Assembly: GCF_038404745.2 (NCBI RefSeq)
Contig: NZ_JAYKTT020000082.1
Coordinates: forward strand, 1 to 64,000
Source of the DNA: Chlorogloeopsis sp038404745
GTDB taxonomy: Bacteria; Cyanobacteriota; Cyanobacteriia; Cyanobacteriales; Nostocaceae
Length of the DNA stretch: 64,000 nt
Reading direction: 5' to 3'
Below are positions 36,975 through 43,714 of this stretch, one piece after another (position 1 is the stretch's first letter; every line of letters begins with the position of its first letter). A program made the translations under genes and the position numbers. Under the pieces are notes generated by a model. The model had not been told where the DNA came from, did no database searches, and saw only the letters and a program-made list of their open reading frames with translations.

Positions 36975-38375
36975 TTAAATCTTGGCTTCTTCTTTAACCA
37001 ATTTTTCCCAACCCAAATCTTTCAAATTATTATTACGACGCAGGGGACGAGTTACTAATTCTAAAATGTCACGAGCATTGGTAAAGCCATGAATTTGAGC
37101 GAAAGTGAATTCTACAGACCATTTTGTATTTATACCACGTGCTTCCAATGGGTTAGCATGAGCCATACCAGTAATTACTAAATCAGGCTGCAACTCATAA
37201 ATACGTTGGATTTGGTTATAGTTGTCTGGCTTTTCGATAATCTTTGGTATGGGTGCGCCCATTTCTTGGCAAGTCTTCTCCAACAAAGCTAACTCAGCGG
37301 CTTGGTAGCGTTTATCCATGTAGGGAATACCAATTTCTTGAACTATCATGCCGCAGCGAATCAAGAACCGCGCTAGAGAAACTTCCAACAAGTTATCGCC
37401 CATAAAAAAGACTGACTTGCCGCGAATTAATTTAATATACTCTTCTAGATTTTGCCAAATTTGCGCTTCGCGTTCTTCAAGCCCTTTAGGAGTAATACCA
37501 AATACCGAACAAATTTTCTCAATCCAAGCACGAGTACCATCCGCACCGATCGGGAAAGGTGCGCCGATCAATTTGCACTTCCGACGGCGCATTAAGGTAG
37601 TAGCAGTACGGCTGAGGAAGGGATTAACACCAGCAACATAATACCCTTCTTCAATCACAGGTAATTCTGTAAAGCGCTTGGCGGGTAGCCAGCCAGAAAC
37701 TTTAATGCCTTGTTTTTTCAGTTCTAGGGTTAGCTGAGTAACCACAGGATCGGGGAGAGAACCAAACAAAACCAGAGGTGGGTGATTAACGTATTCAGCT
37801 TCTTCTTCGGCAACTTCTTCTTTTTTCTTACCAAAGTTGAGCAGCTTTTGAATGGCGTTACGCTCATTCTTATCAGTTTCTACCATAGGAGCCTGATTAG
37901 GACAACGTGCAGCCATCGCGGCTAACACCGTATCTTCTCCTTGAGTGAAGGCGTAGTCTAAGCCGTTGGCACGAGCTACAACAATGGGAATACCAATTTC
38001 AGATTCTAGCTTTGGTGCCAAGCCTTCCAAATCCATTTTGATGATTTCGGTAGTACAAGTACCAATCCAAACAATGACGCTGGGGTTGCGATCGCGTTTA
38101 ATTTGCAAGCATAGTCGCTTTAACTCATCATAATCGTTGAGCTGTGCTGAGATGTCTCCTTCTTCTAACTCAGCCATCGCGTAACGCGGTTCAGCAAAAA
38201 TCATTACCCCCATCGCATTTTGGAGGAAGTAGCCACAAGTCTTGGTACCAATTACTAAAAAGAAACTATCTTCAATTTTTTGGTATAGCCATGCCACACA
38301 GCTAATTGGGCAAAAAGTATGATAATTACCGGTTTCACATTCAAAATTTAAAGCTTCTGGTTGAGCAACAGTCAT
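36975..38375 (-). CDS. chlN: light-independent protochlorophyllide reductase subunit N
   Basis: A 466-residue subunit of the ChlN-ChlB catalytic component of dark-operative protochlorophyllide reductase. Cluster-binding cysteines are visible in FECETGNYHTFCPISCVAWL and in the KTCGYFLQN region; other conserved words are IWIGTCTTEIIKMDLEG and FMGDNLLEVSLARFLIRCGM. Residues ~180-200 (KLLNFGKKKEEVAEEEAEYV) are a charged loop common in cyanobacterial ChlN. It is third in chlL-DUF5331-chlN. The chlB gene is not in the window. Confidence 0.97.
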   Translation of the reverse strand: MTVAQPEALNFECETGNYHTFCPISCVAWLYQKIEDSFFLVIGTKTCGYFLQNAMGVMIFAEPRYAMAELEEGDISAQLNDYDELKRLCLQIKRDRNPSVIVWIGTCTTEIIKMDLEGLAPKLESEIGIPIVVARANGLDYAFTQGEDTVLAAMAARCPNQAPMVETDKNERNAIQKLLNFGKKKEEVAEEEAEYVNHPPLVLFGSLPDPVVTQLTLELKKQGIKVSGWLPAKRFTELPVIEEGYYVAGVNPFLSRTATTLMRRRKCKLIGAPFPIGADGTRAWIEKICSVFGITPKGLEEREAQIWQNLEEYIKLIRGKSVFFMGDNLLEVSLARFLIRCGMIVQEIGIPYMDKRYQAAELALLEKTCQEMGAPIPKIIEKPDNYNQIQRIYELQPDLVITGMAHANPLEARGINTKWSVEFTFAQIHGFTNARDILELVTRPLRRNNNLKDLGWEKLVKEEAKI

Positions 38376-38408
38376 TTTTTATATTCTCCCCTTGATTTTT
38401 AAGGCATA

Positions 38409-38438
38409 GCTAATAGCTAATAGCTATTAGCTATTAGC
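38409..38438. repeat. perfect 30-bp palindrome of TAATAGC heptamers
   Basis: The sequence equals its own reverse complement over all 30 bases: two GCTAATA/TAATAGC heptads followed by their complements. It fills the gap between the DUF5331 gene stop and the chlN start and would form a long stem in RNA or DNA. Short tandem heptamers are typical of heterocystous cyanobacteria. Confidence 0.9.
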
Positions 38439-38442
38439 CAAC

Positions 38443-39255
38443 TCACGCTTTGGGGAAGAGACGAGCAATTTCCGAGTCATCAAAAGCGTTATTTGTCAGT
38501 TCTTCCCCTACAAAAATATCAGTATTGCTTTCACCCTGAAGTTGTGCTGTTTCGTCACCCCAAACATCTGACAACACTTCGGTAAAATCATCCTTTTCTG
38601 GTGCAACGGTAGCGGAAATTTGGTTGCCTATTTCATTTAATTCATCAAAGGAAATATCACCAAATTCATCTTCCTCATCGCTTTGTATTAGCTCTTGGGA
38701 CTCATTTTTAAATTGCTGATCTGGGGATGAGGAATTTTCTTCTAATCCATTTAAGGTTGCAACTGCCACTGCTCTGAGTTGATCTCGCACAGTAGTGGCA
38801 TCACTAACCATTTGGTTTTGTTCATGGTTATCAGTCATTCCCATCTCTTGAGCGATCACACCGTTCCCAAAACCATTGATCTGAGGAATTGTCAGTGTTT
38901 CATCATGGAGTTTTTCTTCCAAACATACTGCTGACTCATCCCCATCTTCCGAACTTTGTGATTTGGGTATCAGGCAGTTACCGAGAGCATAGTCTGGATC
39001 GAAATTTAAACCCAGCACCTCAATGAGAGTATCAGCATCAGGATTCAGTCTGGAAAAGGGTAGCATTAATTGCGCTAGCTTTGGTTCTAGAGCGTTAGCT
39101 ACTCCCAAGATGAGGTAAGAAGGTGGTCGCTTCCCGCCATCCGGTGTATAAACTGATTCAACCTCCATATGAAGTTTGATCCAATCACGATTGACCTGAA
39201 AAAAATGCAACCACTTCTGTTTTAATGACTCTGTAAAGCTGTAAAAAAAGGCCAT
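38443..39255 (-). CDS. DUF5331 family protein between chlL and chlN
   Basis: A 270-residue protein. The conserved N-terminal ~105 residues (SFTESLKQKWLHFFQVNRDW, ESVYTPDGGKRPPSYLILGV, ALEPKLAQLMLPFSRLNPD) match the family found next to chlL in cyanobacteria. The C-terminal two-thirds is acidic and probably disordered (SDEEDEFGDISFDELNEIGN). The frame can start at 39288, overlapping the chlL stop as ATGA; the ATG at 39255, behind GAGGG, gives the usual start MAFFYSF. It may help DPOR assembly or regulation; this is inference from position only. Confidence 0.85.
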   Translation of the reverse strand: MAFFYSFTESLKQKWLHFFQVNRDWIKLHMEVESVYTPDGGKRPPSYLILGVANALEPKLAQLMLPFSRLNPDADTLIEVLGLNFDPDYALGNCLIPKSQSSEDGDESAVCLEEKLHDETLTIPQINGFGNGVIAQEMGMTDNHEQNQMVSDATTVRDQLRAVAVATLNGLEENSSSPDQQFKNESQELIQSDEEDEFGDISFDELNEIGNQISATVAPEKDDFTEVLSDVWGDETAQLQGESNTDIFVGEELTNNAFDDSEIARLFPKA

Positions 39256-39284
39256 GTTGTCCCTCATCCTGAGAAAAAAATGAC

Positions 39285-40151
39285 TCATACAATCATCAAG
39301 TCTAATTCCTCTTCCGGATTAGGAACCTGTGGTTTATTCGGATTTAAGTAAAAATCAGATAACAAAGAGAACAATTCCCGATCCTGGGCATCTTTCGGAA
39401 CGACACCCTCTGGCATTGCCAGTAGTTGATCGGCAATATTTAAGTAATAATCGCAAACGTAGCTTAAAGATGGTTCATGCTCTGCCATTTCAAATAAAGT
39501 TTTACCTTTGACACGAGAAACACGAATGTCTTCAATCAAAGGCAAGACTTCCAATACTGGCATCGGTACTGATTCCACATATTTGTCAATCAAATCGCGC
39601 TTAGAAGTACGATTGCCAATTAAGCCAGCCAAACGTAAGGGGTGAGTCCGTGCTTTTTCGCGTACAGAAGCTGCAATACGATTAGCAGCGAATAAAGCAT
39701 CAAAACCGTTGTCAGTCACAATCATGCAGTAGTCAGCATAGTTGAGAGGAGCTGCAAAACCACCGCAAACCACATCACCCAAAACGTCAAATAAAATTAC
39801 ATCATACTCATCAAAGGCATTAAGCTCTTTAAGTAATTTTACCGTCTCGCCGACTACGTAACCACCGCATCCTGCACCAGCTGGAGGCCCACCAGCTTCT
39901 ACACAATCTACTCCACCATAACCCTTGTAAATAACATCCTCTGGCCAGATATCTTCGTAATGGTAATCCTTTTCCTGAAGGGTATCGATAATAGTCGGAA
40001 TCAAAAAGCCAGTTAGGGTGAAGGTGCTGTCGTGTTTTGGATCGCAACCAATTTGCAGCACTTTCTTGCCGCGCTTGGCTAGAGCCACAGATATATTACA
40101 GCTTGTTGTAGATTTACCGATACCGCCTTTTCCGTAAACTGCTAATTTCAC
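39285..40151 (-). CDS. chlL: light-independent protochlorophyllide reductase iron-sulfur ATP-binding protein
   Basis: A 288-residue NifH-like reductase that feeds electrons to ChlN-ChlB. P-loop VYGKGGIGKSTTSCN at residues 5-19; the bridging [4Fe-4S] ligands are in AGGPPAGAGCGGYVVGE and LGDVVCGGFAAPL. The start is GTG at 40151, giving MKLAVYG as in relatives. It is the first gene of the operon, with a long upstream region (40152-40709). It permits chlorophyll synthesis in the dark. Confidence 0.97.
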   Translation of the reverse strand: MKLAVYGKGGIGKSTTSCNISVALAKRGKKVLQIGCDPKHDSTFTLTGFLIPTIIDTLQEKDYHYEDIWPEDVIYKGYGGVDCVEAGGPPAGAGCGGYVVGETVKLLKELNAFDEYDVILFDVLGDVVCGGFAAPLNYADYCMIVTDNGFDALFAANRIAASVREKARTHPLRLAGLIGNRTSKRDLIDKYVESVPMPVLEVLPLIEDIRVSRVKGKTLFEMAEHEPSLSYVCDYYLNIADQLLAMPEGVVPKDAQDRELFSLLSDFYLNPNKPQVPNPEEELDLMIV

Positions 40152-40709
40152 TGTTTTTGCCTCTTATCGTTTTTTATATCAAACTCTTGGCTCAAACACT
40201 TGCAGCACCGCCTTAGATGACGATGTGTGAGGTCTTCGAGTGCCATTATTGTCCAAATAAAACTGAAAAGAAAGGGGTGTTTAAAGTCTATAAGACTGTT
40301 ATTCAATGATTTATTTAAAAATTTGTTTTTCTTTGAATTTAATCTAAGTCTAAAGAGTTTTAGAGCTTTAAAAAAGCTAAATTAAATATTTTATATAACT
40401 ATATAATATAAATTAATTACAAAATACAAAAAACTAAAAGCCTGATGAAATATATGCTTATCATCAAAAAATTTATAGTAAAAGTCACAAAAAACAGAAC
40501 CCCGACTTTTCTAAAAAGTCGGGGTTCTTGCAGGGAAAAGGCGCACTAGCCCCTTGTAGCCTTTTCAAGCTATTCCCCCACGGGCAACAGCCTAAACACA
40601 TTGATGGAAAATTTCTTTCCCTGGACGCTAGCCCCTAGTCCCTAGCCTCTAGCTCCTGAAGATATAAAAAATTATTACATTTAACAAGACTGACTGATTT
40701 TTTGCAAAA
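40152..40709. other. 558-bp region upstream of chlL
   Basis: Very AT-rich next to chlL (TTAAATATTTTATATAACTA type) and should hold the chlL promoter and leader. It then contains the hairpin 40496-40528 and a C-rich tract with CTAGCCCCTAGTCCCTAGCC (around 40628-40650), like the right arm of the GACACGGGG-type repeats. No gene was seen. Confidence 0.45.
40496..40528. terminator. perfect 15-bp hairpin, family AGAACCCCGACTT
   Basis: AGAACCCCGACTTTT and AAAAGTCGGGGTTCT pair perfectly around CTA. It is symmetrical and so can act on either strand. It lies downstream of the Trp-rich gene (minus, ends 40710). Third member of the hairpin family. Confidence 0.6.
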
Positions 40710-40988
40710 TTAGCTTGAGGACGAGCAAGGCGATCGCGAAACATCTCCTTCTAGTGCCTCGATTTCTAGCAATGATTGCCAGCCAGGATGCCATTGGGAA
40801 TTGTCTTGCAATAATTTAGCGTTAATCCAAAAGCGAACATTAGGATCACAAGAAGCTACCATTTCGGCATATACCCACTTACCCTGATTTTTACGGTTGA
40901 CAACTTGGAAGTGTCGCCACCCATCGACTTTTTTTTGGGCTGTCCATTTAGAACCAACTAAGTAAGGAAATTTTTGTTTTTTAGTCAT
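40710..40988 (-). CDS. TIGR02450-type tryptophan-rich conserved protein
   Basis: A 92-residue protein. FPYLVGSKWTAQKKVDGWRH, VVNRKNQGKWVYAEMVASCD and WHPGWQSLLE give the Trp pattern of the small conserved family TIGR02450. The function of the family is unknown; no membrane or signal segment is present. The last residues (GDVSRSPCSSSS) lie outside the conserved part. It appears monocistronic. Confidence 0.85.
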   Translation of the reverse strand: MTKKQKFPYLVGSKWTAQKKVDGWRHFQVVNRKNQGKWVYAEMVASCDPNVRFWINAKLLQDNSQWHPGWQSLLEIEALEGDVSRSPCSSSS

Positions 40989-41318
40989 TTTGTTTTGTTA
41001 GTAGTTAGCTCACAAATCGTAGGGTGGACATTGCTCACCAATATCTAAAATTTTTACTACATGGCTTTGACGGGCAATGCCCACCTTGCAGAAAACCGCT
41101 GTAAGAATGATCGTAGCTTGCAGTGGGAAATGGAGAGTAGAGGAACAAAAAGCCTTGCGTTTGATAACAGAGCCAAAAAATTCAGAATTAAGTGATTACA
41201 CTGGAAGATAAAATAGTGGAATTTACTGAATCAATTCATTGAATTTATGTGATTTATGTGAGTAAAATTACTATCAGCAAAAAAGCGATCGCCCATCCGA
41301 ACTCATCCAATTAGGACG
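40989..41318. other. 330-bp intergenic region with a GGTGG-CATTGC repeat
   Basis: Holds the repeat at 41019-41089 and the start region of the SMI1-HEAT gene. A HIP1 octamer lies at 41286-41293. No gene. Confidence 0.4.
41019..41089. repeat. dispersed repeat GTAGGGTGGACATTGC...GGGCAATGCCCACC
   Basis: Two halves, GGTGGACATTGCTCACC and GGGCAATGCCCACC, each near-palindromic and together an inverted repeat around ~30 bp. This type is common between genes in filamentous cyanobacteria. Confidence 0.55.
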
Positions 41319-41360
41319 ATGGCTTTACGACTAGTTGGATGGCAATTATGGATTACTGCG

Positions 41361-41933
41361 ATGTCATTACTAACTGAAGCGCTAAACCGAATACTAAAAT
41401 GGAAACAAAAACATTTTCCATCACAAGTATCACTATTACAACCCGGTCTTTCGGATGCTGAGATCAACCAGATAACTCAAGGTTGGTCAATTAAATTACC
41501 AACAGAAGTTCGTGAACTATACAAATGGAGAAATGGATCTAGGCCTGATGATATTGGTGAATATGCCTGGATTTTTGATGGTTTTACATTTCTTCCCTTA
41601 TTTCAAAAAGGACTAATTGAAACAGAAGATAATGAGAGAAGAAAGCTTCTCAACGATTTAAGGGATAGTGATGAAAACATTAAACGAACAGTGGCATTTT
41701 TACTTTTTATGTTGAATGCTGTAGATGCATTAATTCAATCTTTGAAAAACAATGATGCAGGTATTCGTAGAGAGTCTGCATGGGCATTAGGACAAATCGG
41801 AGATTCCAGGGCAGCAGAACCACTAATTGAAGCTTTGCAAGACAGTGATGCTGATGTAAGAGAGGCTGCAAGAGAAGCATGGGAGAAACTAATTTTAAAA
41901 TCTCCAGAAATAAGCGATATAATTCCTTTCTAG
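41361..41933 (+). CDS. SMI1/KNR4-like protein with C-terminal HEAT repeats
   Basis: A 190-residue protein (204 if the ATG at 41319 is used). The N-terminal ~85 residues fit the SMI1/KNR4 fold: LLQPGLSDAEINQI, LPTEVRELYKWRNGSRPDD, WIFDGFTFLPL. Residues ~95-185 are HEAT-like repeats (AVDALIQSLKNNDAGIRRES, AWALGQIGDSRAAEPLIEAL, QDSDADVREAAREAWEKL) of the PBS-lyase type. SMI1/KNR4 domains are often immunity proteins of polymorphic toxins; no toxin gene is visible beside it. The start at 41361 gives a typical N terminus for the family. Confidence 0.75.
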   Translation: MSLLTEALNRILKWKQKHFPSQVSLLQPGLSDAEINQITQGWSIKLPTEVRELYKWRNGSRPDDIGEYAWIFDGFTFLPLFQKGLIETEDNERRKLLNDLRDSDENIKRTVAFLLFMLNAVDALIQSLKNNDAGIRRESAWALGQIGDSRAAEPLIEALQDSDADVREAAREAWEKLILKSPEISDIIPF

Positions 41934-42015
41934 CCAAAAGGTGTAGTATTTGCAGACAACACGATAGTGATCGCTACCCTTCCCAATTCACCAAGCAGTA
42001 TTGGGAGTGATGCGA

Positions 42016-42177
42016 TCAAGCTATTGTCACACAAGCATATACAAAACTTTTATAGTCTTGCCAATATTCCTTAGCTGTATCAATATCTTGTGCTTGAGTG
42101 CTTTTATCGCCACCACATAAAAGAATAGACTTGCTATCCAGGTACATCTGAAGTATTTGAGAAAGGGTGATCGCGTT
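42016..42177 (-). pseudogene. 3' remnant of a RelE/HigB-type addiction toxin
   Basis: The last 53 codons before a TGA read as the C-terminal tail of Gp49-like/HigB toxins: SILLCGGDKSTQAQDIDTAK followed by EYWQDYK. The usual N-terminal two-thirds is absent; the frame upstream loses similarity. The last residues (SFVYACVTIA) look unrelated. No start codon is available. It lies beside a broken antitoxin-like gene on the other strand. Confidence 0.7.
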
Positions 42178-42212
42178 ACTCTTAAATTAATTGTTGACAA
42201 TAGCACAAGCTA

Positions 42213-42485
42213 ATGAAATCTCTCAACATCACACTGCCAGATGCGATCGCCAACGCTCTTAATGCTTAGATCCGCGATCAAGAAGTTCCCTTACCTGCTA
42301 CTGCCATTGTAGAAGCTGCCCTTAAAGAATATTTGTCTGAATGTGGCTATTTACCCCCAAAAACACAAAGTTTACGCCTTACTCCTGCGCCAAAGGGAAG
42401 TGGCTCTCAAGATACGTCACTAAATCACGATAAAATTCTAGCTGATCAAGCTTTTTATCAGAAATTGCCGCCAAACTCACCTTGA
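42213..42485 (+). pseudogene. antitoxin-like gene interrupted by a stop codon
   Basis: An ATG-led 90-codon frame with a single in-frame TAG at codon 19 (42267-42269): MKSLNITLPDAIANALNA, stop, IRDQEVPLPATAIVEAALKE, and a Lys/Pro/Ser tail ending KLPPNSP. The N-terminal strand-helix-helix look suggests a ribbon-helix-helix antitoxin. Apart from the TAG the frame is intact, so this is a recent nonsense mutation, or a read-through case. No ATG follows the stop near enough to rescue the DNA-binding part. Confidence 0.65.
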
Positions 42486-42502
42486 GAGCCATAATTGCCG
42501 AT

Positions 42503-42838
42503 ACAGTCAGCTTCTGTTAAAGCTTCAGGAGGCAGAGCCGGCAGAGCCTCCTAATGCTTCATTCCCTGCCAGAGACAGGGAACGAGAAAACGAGAAAACA
42601 AGACAGGGAACGAGAAAAAAACAAGACAGGGAACGAGAAAACGAGAAAACGAGAAAACAAGGCAGGGAACGAGAAATCAGCTTCTGTTAAAGTTTCGGGA
42701 GGCAGAGCCTCTTAATGCTTTCATTCCCTGCCAGAGGCAGGGAACGAGAAAACGAGAAAAGAGACAGAAAACGAGAAAAATACACTCGTTACCAGGTTCA
42801 ACCTGGTAACAAAATATTAGAGCCTCTGGCTCTTCATT
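42503..42838. repeat. REP cluster downstream of the RAYT gene, with a tandem duplication
   Basis: A unit CAGCTTCTGTTAAAG, GGAGGCAGAGCC, CATTCCCTGCCAGAG, CAGGGAACGAG appears twice, ~170 bp apart (from 42508 and from 42677). Between and after the copies, GGGAACGAGAAAACGAGAAA-type words repeat many times. At 42786-42838 follows a bipartite element: a palindrome GTTACCAGGTT-C-AACCTGGTAAC and a hairpin AGAGCC-TCT-GGCTCT. Confidence 0.85.
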
Positions 42839-42854
42839 AGTAAGAAGAATGCAA

Positions 42855-43388
42855 CTATACATCAATTAAATCAACAGCTAAAATTCCCTCTATGCCCACG
42901 TAATTGCGATAACTGGAATACCGCCAATGAGCAGGATCGTCAACATAACCACGTCGGACTGGATTATTGTGAATATATTCCAATTTTTGCTTAAACATCT
43001 GTTGGTTTAATATTGCTTGTGGGTGAGATCCTTCCTGCCAAAGCTGGTATTCTTGCGAAATTTTATGTGACTGCTTATAAAACTTTAATTGTCTTAGCAA
43101 AAACTCTGCTCGATTTTCCTTTAAATAATCAATTATGGATCTGGCTGTAAATGATTTGAACGCTGCTATTTCTTTAGATAAGTTTTCAGCAGATGCAATT
43201 AAGTGAAGATGGTTTTCCATCATCACATAACTATGCAAGGCTAAACGCTTTTGGCTTTGTAGAAATTCTAATGAGTTAAGAACAATCTCAACTAAGTCAG
43301 GTTTGCTAAATATGGCAATCCAGTTAACTACTGTGCAGGTGAGAAAATGTGGTTGGCTTTCTAGAAATTGGTAGCGAGAACGACCCAT
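42855..43388 (-). CDS. REP-associated tyrosine transposase (RAYT, Y1/HUH family)
   Basis: A 177-residue single-strand transposase-like protein. The HUH motif is in LHSYVMMENHLHLIAS; a helix with candidate catalytic Tyr is in FKQKLEYIHNNPVRRG, followed by the RAYT hallmark HWRYSSYRNYVG. QPHFLTCTVVNW opens the domain. The frame runs back to 43520, but residues 1-44 (SQASPPNSHSQARPGNAIKE) are translated REP DNA, so the start is the ATG at 43388 (MGRSRYQF). RAYTs cut and copy REP hairpins; REPs flank it on both sides. It looks intact. Confidence 0.9.
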   Translation of the reverse strand: MGRSRYQFLESQPHFLTCTVVNWIAIFSKPDLVEIVLNSLEFLQSQKRLALHSYVMMENHLHLIASAENLSKEIAAFKSFTARSIIDYLKENRAEFLLRQLKFYKQSHKISQEYQLWQEGSHPQAILNQQMFKQKLEYIHNNPVRRGYVDDPAHWRYSSYRNYVGIEGILAVDLIDV

Positions 43389-43412
43389 AGTGTAAAGAAA
43401 GATGTAAATATT

Positions 43413-43486
43413 AGGAGGCGGAGCCTCTTTAATAGCATTCCCAGGCCGAGCCTGGGAATGAGAATTAGGAGGTGAAGCCTGGGAAT
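43413..43486. repeat. REP elements upstream of the RAYT gene
   Basis: GGAGGCGGAGCCTCTTTAAT followed by a palindrome CATTCCCAGGC-CGA-GCCTGGGAATG (43436-43460), then a second, partial copy (AGGTGAAGCCTGGGAATGAG). Confidence 0.85.
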
Positions 43487-43492
43487 GAGAAC

Positions 43493-43590
43493 TTTCCGTG
43501 TCACCGCGTCTCATCACCATGTCTCCTTGTCCCCGTGTCCGCTTGTCCCCGTGTCTCCGTGTCCCCGTGCCCCCTTGTCCTCCTCTCGGA
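43493..43590. repeat. GACACGGGG-type repeat, C-rich intergenic copy
   Basis: Strings of CCGTGTCCCCTTGTCC-like units (TGTCCCCGTGTCTCCGTGTC and relatives) lie between the REP elements and clpB. It is the reverse orientation of the motif seen at 11950. Confidence 0.7.
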
Positions 43591-43714
43591 CGGTAATACT
43601 ACTTTAGAAAGACGTGAAGACCGATCCAGCTAGATGCTCGCTTCTTTTTACAATGACTTTATAAGAACAAAACTAATTTTGTGCGCGTTTTGTTGTTCGT
43701 TCCTCTAAAAGCCT

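Noticed and set aside
42580..42780. CRISPR-like look of repeated GGGAACGAGAAAACGAG words
   Set aside because: Unit spacing is irregular, there are no unique spacers of constant size and no cas genes; it is REP amplification beside the RAYT gene.
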